64,000 nt of DNA from Phytophthora hibernalis (GCA_012656075.1 JAAKBF010000151.1:806001-870000); one strand, 5' to 3'; positions 45,049 to 56,964 are shown, numbered from the stretch's first letter. Made by a program: numbers and translations. Notes: generated by a model not told the origin, from the letters alone.

Positions 45049-46491
45049 CTAAAAATTAGTAAGAAGAGCTTTGTTAAACGACTTGATGATCGTCTCCGGC
45101 TCAATTGCGTCCCACGCCTTGATCGTTCGCTTGATCGTCTCCAAGCGCTTGTCCTTGGCGGTCTTCTTTGCACGTTTCTCTCCATCTCGCAGTGGTGGTG
45201 GTCGTTCTAGCATCCAAAGCGCCTTCAGCTTGGATTTCAACGGCCCCATCACGCCAACATCCAAAGGCTGGCATACAGAGGTCGAATTTTTGGGCAATGG
45301 CTGGAGGATGGTTAGCATCTCGTCTGCTAGAACGTCCTCTGACTCCTCAGACACATGGCAGTCGAGGTTGTCAACTAGCAGAAGCGAGGGACCAGATATG
45401 TGCCAGTACAGTAAGGAGCGCAGGTAAAACAACCACACGCGCGAATCCATCCATGCCTTCTTTTGCACTGTATAGACGTGCCCTGTATCACAGTATTTAA
45501 GAGCACAGTTAGAATATCAATCATGAAAATGTAGCCATGTATGAATACATACCTTTTGGGTAGGTTTGGAGCTCGCTCTGCTCGATTGTACCTCCCGGTT
45601 CGCCACGAACGATAAAGAGGAGAGGCAGCTTCCTACCGTCGGCACAAATTGTACAGACGGCGGTCAGCCGCGCCGAATGCTTCTGCTCCGCTGTAATAGA
45701 CGGACTTACCTCTCTCTGATAGCATGGTAGACGGTTGGAGTGTCATAGTAAATGCCTGTCTCGTCGGTATTGTACACCTCACTGGCGTCGAATCCACTGT
45801 ATCTCTTCTTAAATGACTGAGCAAACTCATCTCGAACGACAATAAGGTCCGATAGCTTCTCCTGTACAGTGTAAGAGCAATGTCACAGTTAAATAGCACC
45901 ATTAATACATTTATATGCCCAATACGACACTACAACGTTAAAGCCTACAATTGAAGAGCAGTTTACCTCGAGTCCACTGGGCGTACGCTGAACGAAGCCA
46001 TGCCGATAAGCGAAGCGACGAAGTAGCCGAAGCAGCGACTCGTACGCTGTCGCTGTGTCCTTCTTCCCCTGAATGTAGCTTTCAAGCCAATCTGGATACA
46101 CGTCGCGTACGAAGCTCGCCATGGTTTTGGCTGTGAGCACCTCGCTGTCACGGCGGGTGTTCTTCATGAATGTTATCAACTCGATTCCAAAGGGAACAAG
46201 CTCACGCCGTCCAGGGGTGCAGGACAGCGTTTTCTCGCTCCCTTTGTAGCCGAATATGTCGTCGGCAGACTTGCGCCAATCGTTGAGCGTCCATCGGCGG
46301 ATTCCTTGCGTCCTGGCCGCCTCTCGCTCATTCATGTCCTCCGTCGCGCGAAGCACCGCTCTCTTCTTCTTCATGCTGTAGTGCTTGCGATGTTGTTTGC
46401 CTGTACTAATCTGCGCACTTATTGCCTGCAGGGTCACTACCGAGGCGCTGGTTTCATCTGGGGGCTCTTCGATGCTGCTGGCTGCCTCCAT
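45049..46491 (-). pseudogene. pogo/Tigger-type transposase, three exons
   Basis: Exon 1 (46491-45967) encodes MEAASSIEEPPDETSA, then a Psq/CENPB-like helix-turn-helix region (KHYSMKKKRAVLRATEDMNE, with GIRRWTLNDWRK). A 105-nt GT-AG intron (45966-45862) leads to exon 2 with the first catalytic Asp in EVYNTDETGIYYDTP and, after a frame break near 45715, LPLLFIVRGEPGGTIE. The final exon (45468-45049) has SLLLVDNLDCHV with the second acidic site and QPLDVGVMGPLKSKLKALW of DDE_1 transposases. Pogo elements integrate at TA. No terminal repeats were recognised. Confidence 0.7.
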
Positions 46492-46752
46492 TTTACCGAC
46501 TGATAGCCACTGAATTGATTTCGGAGCCTGTGTGATGATTGGTAGAAAAAAACGTAAAAAGCAAAAACTGATTGGCGGATTTAGGGACAATACGCAGTGT
46601 CTATGTTCCGAATCAGAGAGGTGGCAGTTAGCTTGGCGGCAGTTGCATTCTGTCCGTTGCTGTACCAATACGTGTGCGGTTCAAGACATCTAAATATATA
46701 AGAACGTCAGATAATCGGTTTGAAAGCATATTGGACGCCAGCCAAATATACA

Positions 46753-46794
46753 TTAAACGGGCGACTTACTTGCAGCAGGTAAGTCGCCCTTTAA
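46753..46794. repeat. Perfect 11-bp hairpin flanked by TTAA
   Basis: GGGCGACTTAC (46759-46769) and its exact inverse GTAAGTCGCCC (46779-46789) are separated by nine bases. The outer arms extend to TTAAA / TTTAA with one bulge, so TTAA stands at 46753-46756 and 46791-46794. It may be a miniature element, an excision footprint, or the left end of the neighbouring Harbinger copy. Confidence 0.6.
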
Positions 46795-46911
46795 GAAGAT
46801 ATATGTCGACTTACCGCTCGGAAGCTTCACCGCGAATGGCGTACATCCACTTTATGCGTCCTACTAATACTGCCCTGAATCAGGTAGTGTGCAATAGGAG
46901 CTGACTGCCAT

Positions 46912-48284
46912 TTGAGAGTGTACCCGTCACTTCGCCCCGGACACCGCTGCAGTCGCTCGGCGCCGCGCCCATTCGAATTTTCCTCACTTTCGAATTCGCG
47001 CGCGTCGAGCACAAGCGGTCTGGGCGATGGCGGAGGGGACTTGGACGTCATGCTGCTCGTGGCGGAGGCCTTCCTCTGCCACGACGAGGCGCTGGGGAGG
47101 TCCGCCGCGAGGTGTACAACTTGCTCGTGGAGGATGCCTGGAAGATCGCTATGCGCAGCCGTCACTACTTGACGACGCAGAGCCTAGATCCGCCGTGCGA
47201 CGCGGCCTGAATGATGATCTACAAGTTCGGCAAGGACTTCGACTTCCTGAACACGACTAGTTTGACAACGTGTGCTACTGTGTATTACTACTCTTACTGT
47301 TGTTGTTGCTAAGGTGTGCATCTGCACAGGCCGGCGTTTCACCAGCTCCTGCGGAGGTTTAGCGACTACTACTACATCCCGCGCAACAACGGACGCAGAC
47401 GGTCTCCCAAGCTACGCTACCATCACCAGATCCTGGGTCTCGTCCTGTGCTTCTATGTGGGCTCCATGGAGCATAGCACCCTCTGCTTGATCTTCGGCGT
47501 GCCGCCAAGCACTCTTCGAGGGCAAGCAGAGGAGGCGCTATCCAGCGCGCTAGAGAGTTATGAGCCAGCGAGGATCTCGTGGCCATCTCCTGCTGACCAG
47601 GCCCGCTTGGCCAAGTTGGTCGAAGCGCGTGAGCCGTTGCTGAAGCACACCTTCGGCTTCATAGACGGAAAGAACCTGAGGGTAAGTACTATTGTCTAAT
47701 CTTAAGCTTTGCAGAGCTAACGACGTGTGATACTAATGAACAATGCACTTTAAAGGCAGCAGCCGTCTAATGATGACCTACAGAATGCGATGTACAACGG
47801 CTGGCTCCATACCGTCTTCGCCACAGGCACGATCTGCTTCGCGGCCGACGGATGCATTATCTGGACTTCCCGGGTCGTGGAACGACTCGGACACGTCACT
47901 CGGCTTTCGCAACAAGCTACACGACCCAGCCTACTGTCCTGACACACGTACGAGCGTTGTGTCGGACTCCGCCTTCCCATGTTCTGCTGCCATGGCGGGC
48001 CGCATCCTGACCCCGCTGAAGGACGGCGACCTGGAGCGGATCCTGCCTTCACTCCGAAGTTCTGCCCGTACGCTCCACAACGCCATCACTTCCGTGCGTC
48101 AAGCGGTGTAGTGGGCATGGGGAGCATGCAGAAGGTCTACAGCAGGCTCAACCCCCTTGTCGTACGACCCCGGGCTCCGCGGTCTACGCATCAACAATTT
48201 GTTTCGTATGGCCAACTATCGTGTGCGCACGGTGGGCTCCGCACAACGTTTTCGGGCGAGATGGAGGTGCCCTTGACGAACTAG
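46912..48284 (+). pseudogene. Harbinger (HARBI1-like) transposase
   Basis: An N-terminal helical part (DVMLLVAEAFLCHDEALG) lies at about 47036-47090. The nuclease domain begins near 47316 (FHQLLRRFSDYYYIP, YHHQILGLVLCFYVGSMEHS) and contains HTFGFIDGKNLR, the first catalytic Asp of DDE_Tnp_4. After a short intron or break (47680-47755) it continues PSNDDLQNAMYNGWLHTVFA, then FAADGCIIW (second Asp) and, in another frame, CPDTRTSVVSDSAFPCSAAM with the third acidic residue. It ends at 48284. Several frame breaks. HARBI1 elements normally need a Myb-like partner, which was not found here. Confidence 0.7.
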
Positions 48285-48456
48285 TAGCAGTCGAGCTTGT
48301 CCACGTTAACACCGCTTTCCTAATATACTTGCAGAAATTACTTGGCAGTAGCCTGTGTTTGTGAGCGAATACGTTGTAGCTCGCACATGTGATGAACGCG
48401 GTAGTTGGAGATGAACATTGAAAGCTTTCGGGCCCGTGTTGAGGTTAATGGAGAAA

Positions 48457-49433
48457 CTACAAGTAGTACAATATGAAAGTGGCCCATGTTTTCATGGACA
48501 CATCCGTCGTGTGCCCTCCGTCCTTCATCCGTTTCGCCTTGGGCCTTAGACGATAGCCGGTGTTGCGTGGTCGCTGCGCACGCGAAGCACTCACGTGCTC
48601 CAGCTCACCGAGGTACTGACCCACCACCTCCCCAGCGTCGATATCTTCCGCAGCAAAGACTCCCAGCGATTGCGTGCGCACGTTCTTCCCAGCAGAACTT
48701 TGGGCGACTCGCCGAGACCGTTTCCGCACAGTCCGTCGTACGGACACGAGTTAATGTTGCAGAACACGTGAACCAGCGAGTTCCTGCAGGATTCCACTCT
48801 GCACCGACTCGGACAGTCACACCACTCGTAGTGCGGGACGGCAGGAAACACCGTAGCGATTGGGTTGAACTGTTCGCGCAGATTAATCACGCGACACGGC
48901 CATTGCGCGGGCTCGAACTGGTCTCGGGGTCGCGACGTCGATGGACGCCTCTGCGACGTTGTTGCAGCAGAAGTCCGCGAAGCTTTCGGGTTGCTGGTTC
49001 CTCGATCTGCACGTACAGATGCTGGGCGGGGTCGCGCATACGGAGCGGTGGCTTCACGACGAGCTTGACGATCGTCTCGGAGAGGCCGAAGACCCCTGAT
49101 TCGTCTTGGAGGAGCCGGAGCACGGGGCGGCGACGCCAGCATGACGGGAGATGACGTCGTAGGGCTGGCGAGGGTTTGGGCGGACGGCGGGGACGCCTGC
49201 GGTGAAGATGGCGTATTTGGGCTTGGTGCTGCATGCGTCGAGTCCACGATCCGGCGCTTGCTGTGGCCTGGGGATAGCCAGGGAGGAGTCGCCGTGCCCG
49301 TGTCGCTGGGGGCGCCGCTGGCGGCGTGCTGCATGCCAGACGCGACGTTCGGCGGCGTGTTATCGTCGCCACTGGACGTGTCGCTGATGCAGCGGCGCTC
49401 CCAATGCAGGACGGAGTGCCTCATATGCACCAT
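48457..49433 (-). pseudogene. SET-domain methyltransferase, 3' truncated
   Basis: From 49433 a 200-residue Pro/Ser-rich low-complexity region precedes an AWS-like cysteine cluster (CDCPSRCRVESCRNS, FCNINSCPYDGLCGNGLG), which binds zinc in lysine methyltransferases. After a frame break near 48700, RTQSLGVFAAEDIDAGEVVG and YLGELEHVS match the start of a SET domain. The frame ends at 48457 before the NHSC and C-terminal Tyr motifs that form the active site, so the enzyme is truncated. It is convergent with the Harbinger transposase 170 bp away. Confidence 0.6.
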
Positions 49434-50561
49434 CGCACCTGCGCATGAACGTTAGATTATTACACCGCAAGATTAGCATATATAAAGTCGACCAAGAATG
49501 CACCCGTAGAAGTGGAGGTCCCAGCAGTCGTCTTCGCGCCTCCGGGGGAGATTCGAAAGTGAGCGCCCTTTCAATCTGTCGGAAGATATATGCCCTGCTG
49601 AATGCAGGACACATAGACGGGAGTAATGGTCAGCATAATGAATACAAATTCCAAGATAAACTTTAAGATGGCTACACGGCATACTTCTAGAGGTAGGGAG
49701 TTTATCGAGACGAAATCTGTGTCTCCGAGGATTTATGCGCGTTTAAGTCGCGGCATACTTGCTGCAACTAAGTCGGTCGTCTAAGCTATATTCGGCAGGC
49801 GTCCATTGGCTCTCATAGTATCCGGGATAAAAATTGGATTTTTGGTAGTCACCAGAATTAGCGGCAATGGGAGATTTTACGCAATATTTTCGGTAGAACA
49901 TATCGCAACTGGGAATAGGGACTGCTGGATAGCTCACTAGTCGGGGCCCGGGCATCCATAAAGCAAATAGCTCAATTTTAATTAGCAACCCTTCTACCTC
50001 CATATGCCGACTCAAAGACGACCTGACTGGCAGCGTCCATTCAAGACCTTTCGTACACAGTAGAATTTGTCGTATCCAGTGCCCAAACGCCGTCTCTACA
50101 TGGTCGTTTTAATTCTTTCATCGCCTAAATTTTATTTCATGTATTTTCGGATGCTTTTAATTCTTCGTCGGCTATTTTCCATGCGGCGGGTGATATTGTG
50201 GAGTATGTCGTGAACGGCGGGGTGGAAACTTGGGCGGTTAGTCTGCTTTGAAGCAAATTTGAAAGTGGGCAAGACTCCAACGATAGAACACAAACGCAGG
50301 CAAGCAAGCGTAAGCAGTCGTCGGAGACGACAACGCTGCAAAGACGCTCTAGAAGAGCGCACACATAAATTTGGTTCCAGTTATAGAGGCTTGGAAATTT
50401 TATTGCGGTACACCACCTGGATTTTGAAGAAATCAAATTGTAATCAGTACAGAAAAGTTTTAACCCCAGAAAGGAATTTGACTTAAACGTTACTAGCCTT
50501 CTGAAAAGAAAAAATGAGCAACTGCAATGAATGAATCTTTCTGGGTACAACCCAATCAGAA
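49434..50561. other. No recognisable gene
   Basis: AT-rich with short chance frames; nothing assignable. Confidence 0.4.
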
Positions 50562-51000
50562 TCAATCGCTATCCTCAGATTCTTCGTCGTTCGAGTGGCT
50601 ATAATGGCCTGTATGATTTAGGTTTAACGGGGTCGTGTTAAAGTTGTCGATGAATTCCGGTGTTCTTGGTCTGCACGGCGACCGCAAGCCCCACATATTT
50701 TCGTCCTCCGTGCCGGAATCGGTTTCCGAAACCAGCTCGCGGCCCTGTCTCATCCGGCGTAGCGAGGTCGTCAGCATGTCGATCTCGCGCGCTTGGCGTC
50801 AGGTAGTGTCTTCTGTGTCCCGCAATTGTTGGCGAAGGCGCCGTATGCCATCATAGGCGTCATTGAAGGCGGAGCGGATGTGTCGGAGGGTACGCATGCG
50901 TAGCCGCCGATATGCTGTCTCGGGAATGTGATTATTGACACGGAGGTGGGCGAGATGCTCAAGGACGCGTGATCGAGGAAGGCCCCGGTGCATGGGGATT
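50562..51000 (-). pseudogene. Coiled-coil protein fragment, unrecognised
   Basis: Two minus-strand frames (from about 51000 to 50799 and 50777 to 50562) read as one helical, charged protein: HLAHLRVNNHIPETAYRRLR, a coiled coil RRLRQQLRDTEDTT and REIDMLTTSLRRMRQGRELV, then an acidic Asn/Ser-rich tail ending DEESEDSD. A frame break lies near 50795. The upstream end is cut by the gypsy sequence starting near 50960. No family assigned. Confidence 0.35.
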
Positions 51001-52555
51001 TCCTGTTGTCCTCGTACGCAAGAAGGATGGAAGCGTAAGATTTGGTATTGATTATCGCGTGTTGAACGCTGTGACTGTGAAGGATGTTTACCCGCTGCCA
51101 CGGGTGGACGACACTTTGGAGACACTATACGACTCCAGGCGATTCACGAGCTTGGACCTCCATTCGGGCTACTGTCAGCTAGCAGTGGCGCAGCAAGACA
51201 AGCCGAAGACTGCTTTCACCAGGCGGCGCGGATTGTTTCAGTTTTGTCAGGGCTATGCAACGCCCCAAGTACCTTCCAGCGGCTGATGGACTGTGTACTT
51301 CGGGGGTCGACGTCGATTTACTGCCTAGTTTATCTAGATGATGTTATCATTTTCATGAAAGGTTCAGTTGCACGGCACGTGGTCGAACTGGCCGTCATGC
51401 TCGAGCGATTGTCGGCAGCTGTATTAAGCTTGAAAGCGTCGACGTGTTCGTTTGCAACGACACGCATGGAATATCTGAGGCATGATTTAACTACGGAAGG
51501 GATACAACCTATTGCGAGACTCGTAAAAGCTGGGGCCGAGTTTCCAAGGCCGACTGATGCTGCAGGGGTACGGAGATTTGTGGCGTTAGCCGGCTAATAC
51601 AGACGATTTCTGCCGTCGTTTGGTGCGCGGATGTCCCCATTAACGAAGCAGCTGCGAAAGACTAGCGAATGCAGTGGAGCAACGAACAGGAAGAAGCTTT
51701 TGGATGGGCGAAAGCATGGCTGAGCCGGAAGCCAGTGCTCAAATATCCCGACTATCGGCTGCCGTTCAAACTATCGACAGATGCCTCGAAAACCGGGCTA
51801 GGTGCCGTGCTGTCGCAGGACCAGGGCAAGGGCAAGGGCGATCAGCCTGTAGCCTATGCATCAAAGGCCAACAGTCCTACGATACAGTTTCAGAGCTCGA
51901 ATGTTTAGCAGTGGTATGGGCAGTGCGTCTATTCCGACCGCGCTTGTACGGACGCAAGTTCACGATAGTTAATGATCACATTGCACTAAAATGGCTGATG
52001 ACTACGAATGAGCATGCGGGCCGACTCCACCGCTGCTTCTACGCTACAGGAGTTTGACGTTGAAGTTGTGTATCGGCCCGGAAGAGATAACCGTGTTGCG
52101 TACGCCCTCTCTCGAGGACCAGTGCGGGACGCAGAAGTTGATGGCAGTGATCGGGAAGCAGCGAGTGAAAACCCAGTGATTGGAAAGCCGTGCACTAGCG
52201 CGGAGGACGGCACGGGTGCCGACTTGACATGGCCCCGTATGACTCAGTATGGCCCGACGTGGCCATGGAAGCAACGACAGCGAAACAGGCAAAGCAATGT
52301 CTGTCGATGGAGATGGTCGCTACGGCGATATCAGAATGCTGTTCGTCAGCAAAACAAGCGCGGACAACAGTCCAAGTGGTGACAAGTGCTGAAGCACCAA
52401 GCAGTACGCCAGCAGCAGCAGGAGGACCCGTCCGACAAGAACTTGAAGATGAAGTGGAGCGTGCAGCCAAGGACGTGGTTCAGTCAGTGATTGTGCAAAG
52501 CGTGGAAGCAGTTGAGATGGCAAATGCGAAACGAACATCTCCTCCGCTTCCCTGA
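50969..52555 (+). pseudogene. Ty3/gypsy reverse transcriptase-RNase H fragment
   Basis: The reverse transcriptase runs from WGFPVVLVRKKDGSVRFGID through FTSLDLHSGYCQLAV and the catalytic YLDD (51331-51342). After an in-frame stop near 51597 come the connection (RRFLPSFGARMSPLTKQL) and RNase H (KLSTDASKTGLGAVLSQDQ, PVAYASKANSP), then VVYRPGRDNRVAYALSRGP near 52070. Stops and frame shifts occur at about 51240, 51597, 51665 and 51906. No integrase or LTR is visible downstream; the tail (52130-52555) is low complexity. The copy is a truncated relic. Confidence 0.8.
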
Positions 52556-52724
52556 GCAGGTAATTCAAAGAGAGATTCATTTCAGATAAAGTTTAATATT
52601 GGCAGTTATTTTCTATGTAAATTTTCAAACAATTTCCTAAACGTGCACTTCTTTACCTTCATTCTCATTTGAACGCTACATCCATTTCATACAGCTACGA
52701 AATCAATTATAGCCATAGGAAATA

Positions 52725-52756
52725 CTACCTCTGGTCGAAAATGATGGAAACAATGA
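52725..52756 (+). repeat. Left TIR of mariner element
   Basis: Exact inverse of 54428-54459, preceded by TA. Confidence 0.9.
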
Positions 52757-52975
52757 GACAAAAATAATCATTGTGAGCTCTCTGAGCGTCGTAAACGCTA
52801 TCTGATTGGATATTAATCTGCGTCTGAATCCTAGCTATTGGTTGATACTTTGATTGGCCATGAAAACCAAGCCGTTGAAACTTTACGGCCTCTTGTGTGC
52901 GGTGGCTCCGACCCTCTCATTATATGACTTCCCGCCCAGGCCACACCAAACACCCCCAGCACCTGCTACTTCGTC

Positions 52976-54351
52976 ATGTCCAACCTAACCGACGTGCAAC
53001 GTCGATGCATTGTCGACGAGCTTCTGAAGCGAAGCATCTGTGGCGACCTCCCCACGGAGCGAAAGCTGCTGTCGCCCGCGACTTCGAGCGCTCGCGATCT
53101 GCTGTGTCCAAGATCTGGGCGCGCTATCGCCTCAGTATTGAGGCGGGAGTCACGGAGGGCGAGTGGCGAAGCCGCATCCGTGAAAACTCCGGCATGAAGA
53201 AAAATCGCGAGTTCAAGCCGTGGAGCTGCTGCAAGCTGTTCCGGTTGAAGACCGCTCGGCTGAGCGGCGCGCTGCCTCATTGGCGGGCGTGTCGCGGCAT
53301 CTCATCCGTGCACTGGTGGCTGAGGATGAACTGGCAAGGGTTACGGCCCGCATTCGTCCTACTCTAACGGAGGAGAACCGGCTTGCTCGTGTCGAGCATG
53401 TTCTCAGTTTTATTGACGATTCGACCCTATTTTTCGAACCCACGGACAATATCGTCCATGTGGACGAAAAATGGTTCTACGAGGACAAGGACAAACGCAG
53501 CTACCTCTTGTTTCCAGGAGAGGAACCTCCCCATCGGACCCGGAAGAGCAAGCGCTTCATCCCCAAGACGATGTTCTTGGCAGCGGTAGCGAGGCCACGG
53601 TAAGATCTTCAATATTTAATATTATTTCGAATATGATATCCCTAAAATTTAATATTTGCAGATACGACTCTCATCGCAAGTGCCAATGGGACGGAAAGCT
53701 TGGACTGTGGCCGCTGACAGAAGAGTACGTGGCCCAGCGCCGCAGCCGTAACCGACTTAAAGGCGCGGTTTGTACACGGAACATTGACGTGGTAAATAGA
53801 CATGCTTACAAGGACTATCTGCTGAGGTGTGTCATCCCTGTCACCAAGAAGCAGTGGCCTCGTGGGCAGCGCCGCCACCCCATCATGATTCAGCAAGACA
53901 ATGCCAAGCCGCACGTGTCTCCCTCGACCCAGACATTGTGGCGGCGGGGATGGAAGGCGAGTGGTGTATTCGGCTGCAGTTTCAGCCCCCCAACTCGCCC
54001 GACCTCAATGTCTTGGACTTGGGGTTATTCAACGCTATTCAGAGCATCCAGAACCGTGTGCCGATCCATGGAATCGACAACCTCATCACTGCTGTTCAAA
54101 ATGCATACGCCAACATGGATACGGACACGCTGGACAACGTATTTCTGACGTTGCAGGGCTGCATGTTATGCATTCTACAGGAAAGTGGTGGGAATCGCTA
54201 TGCGCTGCCGCACATTGGCAAGGAAGCACCACGAAGAAAAGGCATACTGCCTAGAGTGTTGAAGTGCGACCAGCATCTGTATGATAGCGCTAAGGCATGT
54301 CTAGTCGAAGCTGGTCGCCCAAGTATGATCTTCTTTGATCCTGCTGAGTAG
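52976..54351 (+). pseudogene. mariner-type DDD transposase, one intron, frame-broken
   Basis: The ATG at 52976 (MSNLTDVQRRCIVDELLKRS) opens the N-terminal helix-turn-helix; a frame slip near 53040 continues it as AVARDFERSRSAVSKIWARY. After another slip near 53215 the catalytic domain has VHVDEKWFYEDKDK (first Asp). A 62-nt GT-AG intron (53600-53661) is followed by IMIQQDNAKPHV (second Asp), a further break near 53915, and NSPDLNVLDLGLFNAI (third Asp). The second and third Asp are about 34 residues apart across the break, which fits mariner-like DD34D spacing. The stop is at 54349-54351. Intact TIRs but a broken gene suggest a recently active but non-autonomous copy, or indel errors. Confidence 0.8.
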
Positions 54352-54427
54352 ATAATACCTGTTAAAAATGATCGTATCAGTTTTGCACTGCCAATGCTCA
54401 TCAACTGGACCTATAGCCTGTCATATG

Positions 54428-54459
54428 TCATTGTTTCCATCATTTTCGACCAGAGGTAG
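54428..54459 (-). repeat. Right TIR of mariner element
   Basis: Exact inverse of 52725-52756, followed by TA. Confidence 0.9.
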
Positions 54460-54859
54460 TACAATATAGCTGCCCTCATGGAAAAGCCACGGGAATAGAA
54501 AGTAGCCGAAAAAGTTCCTCGCTACATGACGTAAGAACCCGCGGCGCGGAAATCGTACTCCCATACTCGGGAGGTACAGCTCCAGCATGCAACATCTCCT
54601 TGAGCACTGCAAGGTGACGGAAAGCCCCGAATGAACTTAGTCTCAATCGCGCGCCCATCCCGCTTCTTTCAACCACGTACGCAAGAACCTATTTTGTGTC
54701 GGAAGTGGATTTCACGGTGGGTTTCAAACCTTTGGACAATAAACAGAATTGCACTCTTCAAAATCAGGGCAAATTTTATCCCAACAATAAGCCCAAGCGC
54801 AGGCTCAATTCAACGGACAGTTAGCTGCACTTTGAGACTCTCAACACGAAATCAAGGTA

Positions 54860-55440
54860 GCTCGAAGATCCAAGCCGCCCAAGTACCAATGTACCTTGGA
54901 TGAAGACCTTGAGATCTGGTTTTTGTTCGTTGAGCATGACTACTCCGTCTATCACCCACTTATGGTGGAAATTTTACCTATTCTTGACTCGATGGTGTCG
55001 TGCCATCTGACGCCGACGTCAATGAACTGGTACCAGTAGTTCGTAATTGAATACCATACACATGTGGGAGACGTTCAAAGCCGCGCTGTGCAAGGTTTTT
55101 GCCTGCAATGAGTTTAGACCTCAATCAAAATTGTGTAAACTTACACAACAGGGGTCGCTCCACGACTACTTTGAAGAAGTCAAAAGTATTTATTCGAGTG
55201 TCAACTACCGATTTCGGCACTAGAACTTAGGTTCTATTTTCAACAATGACTTCGCTAAGAGACCAACAATCACATCAGAAAACACCACCCAGCTACCCTA
55301 AAATAAGCGTCGAGCTTGCTCATGCGTTGGCGACTGGCTGTCTCACCACACTCGAGGATGCGTGAGAAAGACTGTTACCTGCCATCGATGCCGCGAAGTG
55401 GGCCACATCGTGCCCAAGTGCCCGCAGCTCGAACTGTAAC
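54860..55440 (+). pseudogene. Retrotransposon gag relic with CCHC zinc knuckle
   Basis: Plus-strand segments include DEDLEIWFLFVEHDYSVYHP (54900), MWETFKAALCKVFACNEFRP with LTQQGSLHDYFEEVKSIY (55060-55190), typical of gag capsid domains, and near 55375 CHRCREVGHIVPKC, a CCHC nucleic-acid-binding knuckle, then a stop. Stops and frame changes separate the parts. No pol follows. Confidence 0.6.
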
Positions 55441-55960
55441 CTTCTTTTAAAAAGGAGGTCGTGTGGCGTATCCAGCGTCATACTACATTCTAGCAGGGGC
55501 ATCGACCAATCAAATTTATGGTAGAATAAGTGTAGAGTTCAAATTCAACTACAACTACAACTTGCGCAGGTACATGTGCGGTCATCACGCTACAGGATCA
55601 AAAGGCATTTGATGGGTATTACCGTAACTGGTTAATTCTTAGTCAATCAATAATACAGCTTAGCCTAAAACAGTAGCAAGCATTTAAGTTTGATTAATAT
55701 GGGCTCTCCTCGGATATAGCCCCACATTCAGATTAACCTATGATATAATTTAGAGCCACTCCAAGTTATTGTTGACTAGCATCTAGCGCAGCCGCGTGGC
55801 CTCAGCCCCACAATAGCCGACTGAACTGATGATACCAAATTGAAGTTGCGTACATAAACAAAGATAAGTCAGTTAGCGCCCCACGGAGCGCCCGCGCGCC
55901 AAAAGCTTTGCCCTTTCAAACTTCGCGCACAACCCAGAGCCCCTTCGTCCTCCTCCCAAC
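55441..55960. other. No recognisable gene
   Basis: AT-rich DNA without assignable features; it may include remnants of the retroelement downstream of gag. Confidence 0.35.
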
Positions 55961-55963
55961 AAC

Positions 55964-56964
55964 CATGCTGTCCCGCCCAAAAGAATCTGCCACATCCGAC
56001 GCCTGCCCACGTCTACCTCGTCCGGTAGACGTCAAAGTTGCTCGTGGAGTGGGCCATGTCGGTCCACTTGCTTCCACCGTCGTTGATCTGCCCTAAGTGC
56101 ACGACGTCCATGCGCGTGAACATCGATCACGAGCGCTGGCGTTGCTCTCACGCGGCGTGCCGGACCGAGCGCAGCATCCGTACACGGAAGTTCTTTGCTA
56201 ACAGTAGGCTGCATCTACGGAAGCAATTTTTGGCTGCTATGTTATTGGTGTGCTCGTACATGTACGCCAGTGACCACAGCAGCCACTTATGGTGGGCGTG
56301 CACCAACAAGCCGCCATACAATGGTTCACATACTGCAGAGACATCTGCTCGAAGTGAATGCTCTCCATCTCGATGCAGATAGGCGGCGAGGGCCACGTCG
56401 TCGAGATCGACGACACCTCGCTAAAAATCGAAGTACAACCGGGGACGTCGCTTCCCAGACTACTGGCTCTTTGGCGGCGTCGACCGCACGACCAACTGGT
56501 GATTCGACATCGTGACGTACGCGGACCGCACGAAGCCGACATTGTCTGCTCTCATCAAGAAGCACATCAAGTATCGTTCCCTAAATGGTTATTCATATTA
56601 AAACTAAGTGTATTGTTTGTTAATGACTGCAGCACGACAATTATCAGTGACCAGTTTGCCTCGTACGTATCCGTTAACGGCAAACACACGTTGGCGAACA
56701 ACCGCCTTCTGAGCGACATGGGCTACCGACACTTGTAGGTTAACCACAGTGAGACCTACGTCAACCCGATCACTGGTGCCCACACCAATCGTGTCGAGGG
56801 CGCGTGGGAGATCATGATCAAGCAATTTGTCAAGGTAATGCTTTACATGCAGTACGTTGCCGCGTACACGTAACCATACTAACGTATCTTTTGACCAGAG
56901 CATGCGGGGAATGAAAAAATACTTGCTGCACATGTACTTAGACGAGTACATGTGGCGCAATTGA
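55964..56964 (+). pseudogene. Merlin (IS1595-like) transposase
   Basis: The protein has a zinc-ribbon N-terminus (CPKCTTSMRVNIDHERWRCS, about 56093-56150) followed by RTERSIRTRKFFANSRL, as in IS1595/ISXO2 transposases. A frame change near 56340 leads to GGEGHVVEIDDTSLK, the first catalytic Asp, then a further break and WLFGGVDR-like text. A 62-nt intron (56571-56632) and a 64-nt intron (56835-56898) are in frame; between them TTIISDQFASYV gives the second Asp and NRVEGAWEIMIKQF the final acidic motif. The stop is at 56962-56964. Merlin is the eukaryotic branch of this bacterial family. No TIRs were recognised. Confidence 0.65.

Larger units (their letters stand above)
52725..54459. mobile_element. 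mariner/Tc1-type element with perfect 32-bp TIRs
   Basis: The 1,735-bp element has identical 32-bp terminal inverted repeats (52725-52756 and 54428-54459, beginning CTACCTCTGGTCGAAAATGA) and is flanked by TA on both sides (52723-52724 and 54460-54461), the expected target duplication. It encloses one plus-strand transposase gene. Confidence 0.9.

Noticed and set aside
46759..49571. Terminal inverted repeats enclosing both Harbinger and SET genes
   Set aside because: Only about 10 of 12 bases match and the expected three-base target duplication does not agree, so kept only as a lead under findings.
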